This document shows, in pieces, positions 21,143 to 33,267 of a stretch of DNA of 64,000 nucleotides. The stretch's first letter is position 1. Every line of letters begins with the position of its first letter. The DNA is from Anthopleura xanthogrammica. Lineage: Eukaryota > Cnidaria > Anthozoa > Actiniaria > Actiniidae. The notes under the pieces are model-generated. The model was given only the letters and a program-made list of their open reading frames with translations, made no database searches and had not been told where the DNA came from. The stretch lies in the NCBI GenBank assembly GCA_964019055.1, contig OZ025210.1, positions 10,908,658-10,972,657 on the forward strand. The letters are read 5' to 3'. The translations under genes were made by a program, and so were the position numbers.

Positions 21143-22526
21143 TAATAGGAAACATCCTATTGGTTAAGATCTAGACCCTGTCATCTATCTGTCAAATCTC
21201 TCTTGCCACCAACACCAACGATATGCAAATCTGATGATCGTTTTCACAAGGCTGGAATACATAGTAATAGTCTGTCTGTGATAGTGAATAACAAGCTCCA
21301 AATGATGGATTTTTGGGTACAGTTTTCCAACTGAATACCATGGAATCAAGCGAGATGATCTACTCGGCTAACTTGACAGACTTTCAATCGACCTCGTAGC
21401 AATGGTACTCGATTTTAGTCCTCGTAATCCATCTTGTATGTCTTGAATTGACGAGAGGAAAACTTATGCGACCATGTTTGTGAGGCAAGTCAACTCTTCC
21501 AAAGAAACCGTTTGAAGGTAATATTTAGATCGTTAAATCATTCCTCGGCTTTACTCGATTTATGGATTCTATCTTGTATCTCTTGTGGAATCGAGATGGA
21601 AGTGCGACTTGTGGACCGAAATCGAGACGGATCAGAATTGTTTCTTTTACAAAAATCAACTTTCTTGACCTAACTCCTGTTCGTTGTGTGCTTCGAGGGT
21701 TTTTTCTGGCTTCTCCAGTTTTCCTCTCTCCGCCAAAAATCAACTTCTAAACTCCAATTTGATCATGGAATGAGGGTCACAGGTTTGTTAGCCACTGGTT
21801 ATTCAGTGTTTTCCTCGAAAAACAAGGACAATTTTTGAAACTTTTCGAAGCCCAGCAGTTTCATCTAGATGTGGAAGTGATTGGAATCCATCTTGTATTC
21901 CAGTCCAAAGTGCCATCCAATATTTTGAATCTCTCTTTTGAGGGTCATTTTCATCCAGATATCATACTTTGTGTCCTTTTCTTGTTTTTATTACACCAAC
22001 ATCCTATATTTCTAGGAACATTTGCGAAAATGTAACACAAACAAATATTGTGCAACTTCTCTTTTCATTGGGATATTATTCTTAGTTACTAATATCGATA
22101 GGTGTGTAGTGACTAGTCTGTAATGAATTCTGCATGGATCTCCTTGTTTTCTTTGGATTTGACTTCGACTTCATAAACTACAATGTTAGTTTTAGTGATT
22201 CAGTTTATTTTTAACATAGGCTGTGTCCTTGTGTGACGAAAAGATTGTATGTAATAGATACAATATTGTTGCGAATATCGTAAAAATTGTAGGTTGTATC
22301 ACCTCGATCGCAGCTTCAAGATCTAGATTACAGACTACGAGAATACAGCGTTATAGCATTTAATAATAGCCCTAAAAATTCTAAAATTACAATAAATCAA
22401 AATACTACTGCTTTGCCCCAAAAATACAGTATGACAAAATACAAAATACAAATCCTGAACAAGACTAAAACTACCAAGATTAACGCCAACCGTTCCATCT
22501 AATACATTGTTACACTTTTTCTTCAG

Positions 22527-22603
22527 TTCTAGTGTACTTGCCACGGATGTCAGGTCCATACATACTGTTACTATGCTGTGTACATGGTCAGGATATAATC
22601 TTG
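22527..22603 (+). other. Splice-site-bounded conserved segment in block A
   Basis: A pyrimidine-rich acceptor (CTTTTTCTTCAG) and a strong donor (CTTG|GTGAGTAA) bound 77 bp that is preserved in copies 0, 1, 2, 3 and 5. One frame contains an ATG followed by hydrophobic residues (SGPYILLLCC). A second acceptor-like TATTTCTACAG lies only 50 bp further. It may be an exon of a plus-strand transcript, but the minus strand also has an open frame here (DLTSVASTLE), so the strand is not settled. Confidence 0.3.
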
Positions 22604-22919
22604 GTGAGTAACATCTCTACATCTACTTGGTATCTTGTATGTTATTTCTACAACTGGCTTTTGCTCTAATATTTTAATGGCTTGCTGTCCTCGGTCTGGA
22701 AAGAAATCAAAAGTTCAAAAAGAATACTAAGAAGGGTAGTATTAGTAGAACCCCGCTACAATGAGAGCGGTTTAGGTGATTTATATGATGAGTTCTGAAT
22801 TCTCGGAGAAAGGAAAATATTTACTTATTCTTATACTCCAGTAGTCGCTTGAAGTTTGATAATCAATTAGAGAATTAGACATAAATTTGATTGACACCCG
22901 GTTCATTGAGGCTTTTCAC

Positions 22920-23290
22920 TGTGACGTCACGTAATCCAAAAATTATATATTTTTCTTTAATCAGGAAAAGAAGTTCGTAATCAAATTTATCATGAAGATA
23001 TTAGTAAAATTGCAAAGTTTCGTGAAGATTGTCTATAATCCAGAGAATGTATGAATTTTTGAATTTGACAACTTTTACAAAGAAATGTATGTTGGGAGAT
23101 ACATTGCTTTGTAAAATTTCCTGTCTTAAAAATTCATATCTTCGATAGTTTACGCGCGATTTTCACGAAACTTCACAGTTTTACTAATATCTGTATGAAA
23201 ACTTTGAATATCAACTCCTTTTTCAGATTAAAGAAATTTCTCTACATTGTGATCATCTGGATGCATGACGTCACCCTCCATGTCCAACAT
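22920..23290. mobile_element. Imperfect inverted repeat, likely MITE in block A copy 1
   Basis: The halves around 23040-23100 and 23130-23190 are imperfect inverted copies (AAGTTTCGTGAAGATTGTCT against its reverse), and the outer parts with TGACGTCA are similar. It is absent from the other block A copies. Confidence 0.5.
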
Positions 23291-23684
23291 TACCCACTGA
23301 TTTTTTTGTTGGGGGGTCTCAAGATCAGTATAGTTAGTTGTTACAAGATAAAACGCATGTATTTCACGCGAGGAAATAAAACAAAATGAACTGTAGTCCA
23401 TCTGAAATAGATGTATGAAAGAAGGAATACAAGTTATGGATTTGTTGTCAGTTTGTAGCATCTTAGAGGAATTTTTGTCGTCGCAGATATAGCGCTTGCT
23501 GTGGGGAAAGTGCAAACCTGACGAGAACGCCAGTGATATAAAAGGTTTTTTACTTCAATTTTTAACATTTCAAAATATTATACCCTACTACTTATAATAG
23601 TAATGATCTAATTTAAGTGTTGTGTAGTAAGGCAAGATACGTTCAGATAATGTACGATAGTTGGTTGTCTTTCTACTTACTAGT

Positions 23685-23840
23685 TCAGATTGTGTGTTCA
23701 TCGTTCTCTTCTGGTGTTCCAGTTTCCTCCACATCGCGGCTCATCAGTACAACACACAAATAGTAGAGAACAAGAGTCTCACACATCTTCAATACTTGTA
23801 ATAAGCACATCAGCCCGAGAACCTCGTTTGGGTTTGTCAT
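23685..23840 (-). CDS. Short membrane-like ORF, subfamily A, copy 1
   Basis: 51 codons plus TGA, same length as copy 0. It starts MTNPNEVLGL and keeps the hydrophobic CLLQVLKMCE and LVLYYLCVVL stretches and the acidic PEENDE tail. The frame ends 9 bases before GTAAGTAG, a consensus splice donor, in phase 1. The core is much better conserved between copies than the sequence upstream of the ATG. Role unknown. Confidence 0.5.
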   Translation of the reverse strand: MTNPNEVLGLMCLLQVLKMCETLVLYYLCVVLMSRDVEETGTPEENDEHTI

Positions 23841-24109
23841 TATTTTCCTCTTTGCCTCCGTACCTCGACCTTATCGTGGACTCAACGGAAATGAGTTTTC
23901 TCTGAGCCTGGCTTGAATGTAAGGTTGAAGGCGACCAATAAGCATCCACCTTTCGGGTGACGAGTTCCGGTTTCAAACATTTTATGAGTGCCTGTATTAA
24001 TGCACCAATGAAAAGTGAGTCATTTTCAGTCAATTTAGGGACATTTATTCTGATTGGTTAGCCAGAATAAATAAAATTCATTCTACCGCGAAGTTTAATT
24101 GGGTTCGAT

Positions 24110-24148
24110 TAGGGAGGTGGGAGGGAGATATCTCCCTCCCACCTCCCT
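24110..24148. mobile_element. 39-bp palindromic insertion with 8-bp target duplication
   Basis: A 38-bp perfect palindrome centred on GAGATATCTC is flanked by GGTTCGAT at 24102-24109 and again at 24149-24156. This looks like the smallest form of a hAT-like MITE, two terminal repeats fused end to end. Confidence 0.75.
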
Positions 24149-24269
24149 GGTTCGATGGTGTGTTCTGCCTTTGTGTATTTTCGTCAAACGGAGAAGCTAA
24201 CAGCATGCCTTAGCCGAAGTTCCTTAGCCGTATTTTTTCAACATTCATTCATAAGTTCTAAATAGTTAC

Positions 24270-25062
24270 ATCGCCAGAAATTCTGAACCATTTTGGGCGG
24301 AGCTTATTATTCATCATTTTTACCCTGTCAATCAAGCAATTGTGTAGATTCGATTGTGATTGGGCTATTGTGAATGTGACAATTGAATGTTTACCTTTCC
24401 GGAACGTTGCGATAATAATAGCGTCTCGACAAGAAAAAGGGTTTTATTTGGCATTAAATAGCACTTCCACAGTTGATATTTTACCCAAGATTTTAAACAA
24501 GATTGAATAAATGGAATAAACAACTTTTAGAAGAGTTCAGTGTGAAAATGCGCTTCATCTTGTACTCCAAAGTCAAGTTACATCTCAAGATGGAGGCAGA
24601 AATGGAAGCCCTGTTAATGCTAAACTTCACCTCGTAAAACCGAGACGAAAATTTAATTCTTTCTTCTGAAATTTCGTGAAATGCTCAAGACATACTTCCT
24701 CAATCGATTGGAAGTTCGGGAAGGAAAAAGTGTTTGACTATTTTGAGCTGAGAGCCGAAGATGTGAGACTAGGTTCAGGTATTCTTATGATAATCCACTG
24801 TAATGTCTGTCTAATATAGTCCTTGGCATTAAAATGTAATTACCGAGCTGAAAACTATCAACAACGGAATTAAATTGAGATCAAATGAAAGTTCGAATAC
24901 ACTTTATTGTATTTGAGGTTCGGGCTGGCTTATTTATCCAGTTAAAATTAAAATATTTTACTTTATCGAAATTTCTCAATACTTTTCCCACCATATTTGA
25001 GCCCTGAATTTTATAAGTATCATGACTTTAACTGCGCATGTCCGTTCGGAATTTCTGGCGAT
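24270..25062. mobile_element. Nonautonomous element with ATCGCCAGAAATTC ends
   Basis: ATCGCCAGAAATTCTGAAC at 24270-24288 is inverted at 25044-25062 with one change. A third end of this type lies at 51528. No ORF inside is supported. Confidence 0.65.
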
Positions 25063-25412
25063 GATATTATAACCCTCAACTACGTCACAATCTGTCACAT
25101 AAAAGAGCGTGTAAATTTAGATTCGAGCTAGAGAACTCAAACTTTCATCGTCCATACAAGTGGAATTTATGAGTTTTCTCGCCTCTGTAAATAACTTGGA
25201 TATTTCCAGCTCTTTGAGCCTGACGCCGCTCCAGCGTAACCTAATGTCATGGACGTTTTTAAATCCCTTGAAGCAAACTGGGTCCAATCAAAAAGCCTTC
25301 ACTCTATATTTTATTAGTATTATCGTAAAAAAACATGATGAGTGTCTCCATAGCTATTTATAAAGCAACTACGATGGGTAGTAGAACCGATAGTGGATGA
25401 TTATATTCACTC

Positions 25413-26659
25413 AAGCTAAGTGGCTTAAGTGGGGGAATCCCCTAATCATAAGCAAACGATCCTATTGGCTGAAATCATTCATATAATTTTATGCACAGTG
25501 TAGATATCAGTGAGATGTTTACACAGAAATGAATGCAAAACACAGAGAGAACTTGGTTGGGCTGTGAAGGTGAATAACAAGTTCCAAATAATGAATTTTT
25601 TTGGGTACAGTTTTCCAACTGAATACCATGGAATCAAGCGAGATGATCTACTCGGCTAACTTGACAGACTTTCAATCGACCTCGTAGCAATGGTACTCGA
25701 TTTTAGTCCTCGTAATCCATCTTGTATGTCTTGAATTGACGAGAGGAAAACTTATGCGACCACGTTTGTGAGGCAAGACAACTCTTCTAAAGAAACCGTT
25801 TGAAGGTAATATTTTGATCGTTAAATCATTCCTTGGCTTTACTGGATTACTGGATTCTATCTTGTATCTCTTGTGGCCATGGAATCGAGATGGAAGTGCG
25901 ACTTGTCGATCGAAACCGAGACAGAGCAGAATTGTTTCTTACACAAATATCAATTTTCTTGACCTAACTCCTGTTCGTTGTGTGCTTCGAGGGTTTTTTC
26001 TGGGTTCTCCAGTTTTCCTCTCTCCGCCAAAAATCGGCTTCTAAACTCAAATTTGCTCATGGAATGAGGGCCACAGGTTTGTTAGTCACTGGTTATTAAG
26101 TGCTACCCTTGAAAAACTAGGACGACTTTTGAAACCTTTCGAAGCTCAGTACTGAGTTTCATCTTGATGTGGAAGTGATTGGAATCCATCTTGTATTCCA
26201 GTCCAAAGTGCCATCCAATATTTTGAATCTCTCTTTTGAGGGTCATTTTCATCCAGATATTATAGTTTGTGTCCTTTTCTTGTTTTTATTACACCAACAT
26301 CCTGTATTTCTAGCAACATTTGCGAAAATGTAACAAACAAATATTGTGCAACTTCTCTTTTCATTTGGATATTATTATTAGTTACTAATATCGATAGGTG
26401 TGTAGTGACTAGTCTGTAATGAATTCTGCAGGGATCTCCTTGTTTTCTTTGGATTTGACTTCGACCTCATAAACTACAATGTTAGTTTTAGTGATTCAGT
26501 TTATTTTTAACATACGCTGTGTCCTTGTGTGACGAAAATATTGTATGTAATAGATACAATATTGTTGCGAATATCGTAAAAATTGTAGGTTGTATCACCT
26601 CGATTGCAGCTTCAAGATCTAGATTACAGACTACGAGAATACAGCGTTATAACATTTAA
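25413..26659. repeat. Block A copy 2, part left of the transposon
   Basis: Matches the left half of copy 1. It ends at TTAA (26656-26659), where the large transposon is inserted; the block continues at 35395. Includes the kB palindrome at 25431-25442. Confidence 0.9.
25431..25442. promoter_or_regulatory. kB-like site, block A copy 2
   Basis: GGGGGAATCCCC followed by CCTATTGGCT (inverted CCAAT). The neighbouring sequence differs from copy 1 (21132) while the site is kept. Confidence 0.4.
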
Positions 26660-27677
26660 AAGGCCGTTCGCGTAAAAATCGCCCGGTGACTTTAACTTTG
26701 AATCACAGATTTTGCTCATCTCTTGTACATTGAAAGGCTATCATATACCAATAACAAAACCACAATTTAAATCAGTTTTTCTTTTGAATTTTTTATGTTA
26801 CGAATTTTTTTCCGTTACGACTTGGAGAGGCCCTTTCGGAGCAATTTCGAAGGTCAAATTTCATGCAACTTTGAACGACGATATTTCACAAAATAATTAA
26901 TTCCACCCAAAACAAATACCATAATGAGTTAAATTGGGTATTTATTGATATGCAAATGCGATTTCAGGCTCATTGAGTGAAAAACAAGGAAATAACATTT
27001 TTTTTATTTGACCTATGTTACGCACAAATACCGAACACGTGAAAACACATCACACAAAAACTCGAATTTCTAGAAAGTGGGGCGTGCAATTGGAATTAAG
27101 TAAGTGCAGGCTTATAGTAGATAGGATAGTAGATGTAAACAACAAAAAAAATCGTGCGGCTATCATTTAACAAAACAGTTACAGCCTCGTAAACTTACCA
27201 TAATTCGGCTTTTTTGATAATTTGCTTCATTTTGACCGTGTCGTTGAAATAAAGAATTGCATCGAAATCCTTCATAAATGTGCCTGAAAACATAATTTAT
27301 GAAAGAAAATGTTGTACAAATGCATAAAAAGTCTAATTAAAAAGAAATAGCGTAAATTTTGGCAAATAACTTCGTATTAACATGCCTAATGTTCGATATA
27401 TCTCACCTCGATCAGTTCTCGGCTTTCCCTTGTCGATATGCACAGAATATAAAACTTCCATTGCCAGAGGCTTTCTCTTTTAGACCTCATTTACGACATT
27501 ATGGTATTTGACTTATAGTTTTCTTCGTACACTCGCTCAAACAAGCGAAATAAGACACATAAACAACACAGCCGATCCGCCATGTTTACTTTCTGCTAGA
27601 CAACCGCTGGACAAAAAGAGACCTGGCTCATCTCAAGCAACACAGGGTACCCAGTCTAAGTATTTGCATAAATCGAG
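26660..27677 (+). repeat. Left terminal inverted repeat (1018 bp)
   Basis: Exact inverted counterpart of 34377-35394 with the same length. The inner limit is set by loss of match after AAATCGAG. The difference noted is at 27243-27250, where the complement reads TTTCAAC against TTCCAAC in the right arm. Confidence 0.95.
27199..27461 (-). CDS. Outward-facing two-exon gene fragment in the left inverted repeat
   Basis: Mirror image of the right-arm fragment: ATG at 27461, exon 1 27407-27461, donor GTGAGA, exon 2 27199-27283 after a TTTTCAG acceptor, then donor GTAAGT. It encodes about 46 residues beginning MEVLYSVHID, with Phe in place of Ser in the ILYSND stretch of the other arm. No third exon is visible before the transposon end. 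Likely a captured 5' end of a host gene with its introns; I do not recognise the protein. Confidence 0.4.
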
Positions 27678-28284
27678 GTGCTGTTGGTCGGAAATTAACT
27701 ATATCGATTATATAAAATAAATGTACCTTTATTTATACTCAGAACAACTAGTGTATTGTCAAAATATTATTGTTTTACGCGGGTACCTAAGAGGTCCCCA
27801 AAATCGCTTTGAACGCGCTTTCCGCGAAATGTTGCCGTTCATGTGATTTTGGTGTAATTAATAAATTTTTAAGCACAGGAAAAAATTGATTCAGTTAACA
27901 AAGAGGGATTTTTAAGCGTGGTCAATCCTTTGCTTAAGTTTTAAAAATGCCATGTCCAACTGAACTGATAGATATATAACCGCAACTGTGAAAGTATCAA
28001 ACTCTTTATTGTCATAAATCTATTGCGTACGCTAGAATGCGTACCGCAATGTTATAAAAATCGATATTTAAGAGGTAGCGAGCAATCAACGATTAATAAC
28101 TCTACTCTTTATTATATAGGGTATACTACCCTCCAGTCCCGAATATAGCCGGGTACTTCCAGTGATAAACTAGATAGCACTTGATTAAACTTTGTCTATG
28201 ATCTTGCCGCGCTAATTATCCTATCGCTAATTGAGATAACATTTCTTTGAACCAACGACGTTGTATCTCGATCCAAGTGCAACT
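27678..28284 (+). promoter_or_regulatory. Presumed promoter and 5' UTR of the transposase gene
   Basis: Unique sequence between the left inverted repeat and the transposase ATG. AT-rich with TATAAAATAA at 27710-27720 and ATTATATAGGG at 28113. No ORF. The start of transcription cannot be placed from sequence. Confidence 0.35.
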
Positions 28285-31200
28285 ATGTCTTTCGATTGCT
28301 TTTTGAACAAAAATGATAATGTTAAAACTAGCTGTGGTCCGTCACGTGGATTAAGTGGTTTTGTGCGTGTAACTGAATGTAATGATTCGGTGGAAACCCA
28401 TTTGGTTAGTAACCACCTTTCCAAGGAGCATCTGAGTGAGAGCCAACTAATACTGGCCAGGGCTGGTATGTTTTATTTACATCACGAGGATGCTAGAAAA
28501 ATGTGGATATGCTATAAACACCGTCATACCTTAGGGAAATTCTGGAAAAGTACAAAGGTAACGTGTCATTATCCTGAACACAGTGGTGTCAAAAAGAGTC
28601 TAAAGGGAAGAGATGTGATAACGTTACAAATGGCTAAAGATATCCAAGTATTATTTGGAGTCGTAGTTGCTATTGGCTCAGGTAATTGTAGGCAATATTC
28701 TACTTTTGAATTACAGTTTATATATTGTCATTACTGCGGTTTTTGACTTTCTGCGAACTCAGACATTCCAAAGGTAATTGTAAAATACGTATTTGCCGTC
28801 AATCAAGGAATTAAAAGGCTAATTAATTTTGATTGACGGCAACTAAAAACGTATTTCATATAAACAAGCCCTGGGAATGTCTGAGTTCGCAAAAATTCGA
28901 AAACCGCAGTAAGCCTAAAATCGGTATTTTCTCACAATGTTATAAATAGTTTACTTATTTGCGGACTGTTTAATCAAAGAAGACTAATATCCTTCAAAAT
29001 ATAGATCTCAATAGAAGCATTCCGTAATAAAGAAATCATTTTCATTAATCATACCTCCTAACTAAATGATATTATCCTAAAGAATTGCAAATGGTACTGT
29101 AATCGAATAATTCGGAGATTTACCTAAAAGTATCTCAAATCAAAAGTTGTTTATATCATTTCCATATTGCGGTACACTTTGATGTCTCACGAGACTAATT
29201 GAATGAATAATTGAATCAATAATTTGAGAAATGAATGAATGAATACGCATGAAATAATGCATGAATGGATGGCATTTGTCAAGCTTCTCTATATATTATC
29301 ACTTGCAGCCTTGTGTGTTCCTTGTCGGAAAAAGCACAAACAAAGAGTAGATGAATGTGGATTGAGGGGAGCTGGATCGATTTCGCAAGAAGTACAACAT
29401 CCAGAAACGCCAGCCACAGGCCCACGAAATTCAAGGTAAAGTATCTATATATAGAGGGTATTAGATGGCGTGCAGAGATACGCATTTTATTTTCGAGTGT
29501 CAATTGATATCAGAGATATTCTTATATGGTAACGGGTTATTTTTGAGTTTGCGAGGAAAATCACGTGATATTTCACGGCAGAAGTTTGTATGAGAATATT
29601 TTTTTTAATAAGGTGTATTAAAAAAAATACAAATATCGCATTTTTCGGTGAATAACAAATGTACTAGCTAGTGATGTATAAAATATATTATATAAACATT
29701 TGCTAACTTTAAATTCTGAAGAGATGTTTACACCTACTTGCAAGAACGTTGTTATACGAAAAAGAACATTTGCATTTAGTGTGTTAGGAATAAATTAAAA
29801 GTACATGAAAAGAAAGAGTTCAGCTTCAGTGATCATCGTTTGTACTTTTAATTTATTCCTTACACACTAAATACAAATGTTCTTTTTTCGTATGACAACG
29901 TTCTTGCAAGTAAGTGTATATACCACGTTTTCTTTTCAGAAAACGCTTGCAACAGCCAGTCAACTCAAATACGGAAAATTCAACAATGTTTAATCCCACG
30001 CCAGGTACTGTTCAAGATCCCATGTGGACCATCGGTCAGTGGTCAGGGGACAGTCTATATACCGATCCAAAAGCAGAAGTTTTGGAAACAAATGTTGAAA
30101 TTTTGAATGACGCAATGACGAAGGTTTCACAAGGAAAATTCTCACCCCTTCCCCCACCTTTCAGAAAAGAATGGGAAAAAGCTAGTGGGGCTGAAAAAAA
30201 GAAGTATCTAGAATCTGCAGAAGCGTCATGCCGAATAGTTTGCAATGTTATTGCTCCAAAGGATGGAGAGAATCTATACGAGGCACTCATCACAAGGGCA
30301 AACATGCAGCAAACATCAAAAGACATGCTCTCACTAATAGCGGCATACAAGAAGGCCCCGACTAAAAGACTCAAGACTCAAATCCTTAGCATTTATGTCA
30401 TGAATTATACAAATGAAGAGTTAAAAAAACTTCATGCGCCTTTTGAGAAGCTAAGTGATCATAAAGTCAAAAAAGCTAGGAAGCAAGCAAGAGTAAATGG
30501 CCCAGGAGTGCAACCTGAGAAGGAAACTCAACACCGCGTCCGCATTGATATGGTCAAACTGGATCATTTTTTGTCGTTCGTTGATCGCCCGTATTTTTAC
30601 CAAGACGTGGCATACGGCGAAAGAACTCTAAAGCTTGAGAGTGGTGAACGCCTAACCATGCCGAATATCATTCGTATTGTGACTCGCTCCACAATGATAT
30701 CCCAGTACCTGTCGTTCAGCGAAGAAGAAGGTTTTGAGCCGCTTGGCCGAACAACAATGTACAAAGTTCTCAAAGTGAGGGAAGCTTCAGAGAGAAAGTC
30801 CTTACAGGGGCTAGATAACACATCTGCTGATGGGGCCGAGGGCTTTCACAGAATTACACAAGTAGTTGAAGATCTTCAACAGCAATTTGGTGTGAGCAAA
30901 GATTGGTGTTTTGATACTAAGAACAGTCTGACCAAGGCAAAGTGTTACTTACAGACGGAGTTTCGTGTTCATTGTCGTCAGGAAGAAAGCACATGTGCGG
31001 ATCATTGCAGAAAGTTTGCTCTCAGTGATCCAGACGATGATGATTTTAAGCAGAAATGCTTGCATCGCCACACGTTGAAATGCAACAACTGCGAAGAACT
31101 GAAAACTGTCCTCGCATCTATCAAACAGAAATTAGATGAACTTTCTTCATTAATGTATAACAAAGAGCACTATGATGATCTCTTGTATGATTTTGAAAAG

Positions 31201-32886
31201 TCTTTCAAATCAATGATGGAGTGGAAGTGTCATATTCTCAGGACGGAGAACCAGGAGATTGCCAAGCAAAGTCTAATTCAAGACCTCAAAGAGGATTCCG
31301 TATTCATTGTCGTTGACTGGGCTATGAAGCTTTTGCAACGACGATATCGAGAAAAGCAAAGCGAATGGTTTGCCAAACGTGGAATGAATTGGCATGTTAG
31401 CACTGTCCTGTGTAGAGATGAAAAGGGAAATATTTATATTTCTTATTATAATCACCTTTTCAACAGCTGCTCCCAAGACTGGTTTTCAGTATTATCTGTT
31501 CTAGAAAATGTCCTCACTACTATTCAATCCATCAATCCAAAAGTCAAGAAGGCCTATCTAAGATCGGACGAAGCCGGCTGTTACCATAACAGTGAGCTTA
31601 TTGTAGGCGCAAAGGAAATCGGGAAGCGCGTGGGGTTGTCAGTTCAAAGGTATGATTTTTCTGAACCACAAGCTGGCAAAGATGTATGCGACAGAATTCT
31701 ATGCCCACTCAAAAGCGCCATCAGAAGATACTGCAACGAAGGGCACGATATTCTTACTGCCAATGACATGCGCACAGCTCTCCAACAAAGGCCTGTTATA
31801 GGTAGTACAGCTGCAGTTTGTCAGGTAAATGAAACCAAGAATTCCATTATAAAGAAAATACCAAAATTCAGTGCGTTTCACGACTTTGAATATGAAGCCA
31901 GTGGACTTAGAGTTTGGAAAGCGTTTCAAGTTGGTACAGGAAAACTCATTCCTTGGAAAGACATATGTATCACACAACAGGGTGCTACTCAATTAGTTGT
32001 TGATGAAGATAACTTTGAGTTTACCCCCAAAACGATCGTAGACGAGAGCTTGCAAGATAAAGGTGCAAAGGCAAACGGCACTAGTGATGAAGATGAAGAG
32101 GGTATGTTTGAATGTCCTGACCCGGGCTGTGAAAAAGCTCTCAATACAGTTGATGACGTTGATGTACATATGTGCATTGGACACCATTCAACAAATATCT
32201 ACGACATGCTGAAACGAGACTGGGTGGAGAAATTCTCATTTCTCACACTTGATGAATGTGATAACGATGCTAGTAAATCGGACACGCCCGACAAGCGTTC
32301 AACTTTGTCCGATTTGAACCAAGGCTGGGCACTTCACAAGCCAAAAGGAGGGGGTTCCAGATTCTCAGACAAGGTTAGACAGTATCTCACATCGAAGTTT
32401 GACATAGGGCAGATAACTGGAAGGAAGGAGGATCCAGACAAGGTCGCCAATGATATGAGGATTGCCAGAGCAGAAAATGGAGAGCGAATGTTTTGTAGAG
32501 AGGAGTGGCTAACGAAGTCCCAGATTCAAGGATTTTTTTCTCGCTTATCTAAGAAAAGGAAAACCTCGACTTTACCAAATACAGAGAAGGAAACCGAAGA
32601 CGAAGATAGCACTGATGAAGACGACTTTGACGAGGATGAGATAGACCACATGAACACTGTCCACGCTGTCATCAATGAAATTGGCCTTTGTCATCCAATT
32701 GTTTATGATGTTTATGACTTGTGTGACTATGCTAAGCATAACAAGCTGAATGCCTTTACTGTATCAATGCTGAAAGAAATCTGTAAGTTTTTTGAAGTTC
32801 CATTTAAGTCAAGAGATAATAAGGCTGCCTTGATGTCAAAGGTTAAAGAGATGATTAGTGAATGCTCCTGTTCTTCTGAAAGTTGA
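28285..32886 (+). CDS. Three-exon transposase, candidate DDE type with zinc-binding and SAP-like regions
   Basis: Exons 28285-28681, 29309-29435 and 29940-32886 join in phase through GT-AG introns into one open frame of 1156 residues. Residues 60-120 hold a C-x2-H...C-x4-H pattern (ICYKHR, HYPEH), completed by CVPC in exon 2, probably a zinc module. Residues 520-560 form a second Cys/His cluster (CLHRH, CNNC). The catalytic candidates are Asp634 (VVDWAMK), Asp718 (RSDEAGCYH) and Glu750 (FSEPQAGK), spacing DD31E. A C2H2 finger lies at 900-924, a [14 protein letters not shown] motif near 1030-1045 and a SAP-like helix pair at 1111-1148. Related cnidarian proteins share the SD-AGCYH and QGK-CD motifs. 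Intactness suggests recent activity. Assignment of the DDE residues is inference; superfamily not assigned. Confidence 0.8.
28731..28912. mobile_element. MITE in transposase intron 1
   Basis: TTACTGCGGTTTTTGAC at 28731 and its inverse ending at 28912 bound two long arms that meet near 28822 (TTGCCGTCAATCAA). The ends TA|CTGCGG suggest a TA duplication, as in mariner-like MITEs. Confidence 0.8.
29729..29918. mobile_element. MITE in transposase intron 2
   Basis: Arms of about 75 bp (TACACCTACTTGCAAGAACG and inverse) end only 21 bp before exon 3. The same family occurs at 62191-62459. TA flanks on both sides. Confidence 0.85.
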
Positions 32887-33267
32887 AAAACGGTACAGAA
32901 TACCCAAGCTTATATTGTGTACAGGAACATCTTGAGATCTAGACTTTTCAGAACAGAATGATAAATATGAACATATATAATTTACTTACAAAACAATGCC
33001 AGACAGACATGAAAAACTATTAACCTTTTCTATTTCGCTAAACAATCATTGCGCATGGTGAGACTATATTCCCCACATGTACATCGTAAATTAAGCAAAA
33101 CAAGAGGGTACACTTGGTATAAATCGCATGCCCACTGACACTGATCCTTAGACACTATAAGGACTAATCATGCTCCCGAGAGGGCCGGAGAGGGGAGGGG
33201 AGGGGGGTCCACTTTAGAAAAGGGTTCGGATGCTCGCCAGGCACAAGTTCGTGTTATATATGTATAT

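Larger units (their letters stand above)
21100..23850. repeat. Block A copy 1 (most complete)
   Basis: About 2.75 kb, from an NF-kB-like palindrome on the left to the subfamily A ORF on the right. Shared pieces with A2, A3, A4 and A5 are about 90 percent alike by eye. It contains several short frames on both strands near 21562-21750 that are preserved in copies but share the same codons on opposite strands, so I do not call them as genes. Confidence 0.85.

Noticed and set aside
21365..21480. A 19-codon frame starting MESSEMIYS followed past TAG by a hydrophobic stretch (ILVLVIHLVC) in all block A copies
   Set aside because: The TAG is present in every copy and the frame is too short; readthrough would be speculation without expression data.
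21525..21750. Pair of opposite frames in block A (plus 62 and minus 72 codons), repeated in copies 4 and 5
   Set aside because: Conservation in copies follows from recent duplication; both strands are open over the same bases and no start or splice context favours either.
24110..24148. Transcription terminator hairpin
   Set aside because: The flanking 8-bp direct repeats point to an inserted element, and no gene ends here.
26712..26900. 62-codon frame duplicated in both inverted repeats (also 35154-35342)
   Set aside because: Duplicated only because it lies in the terminal repeats; no splice or domain support, unlike the two-exon fragment.
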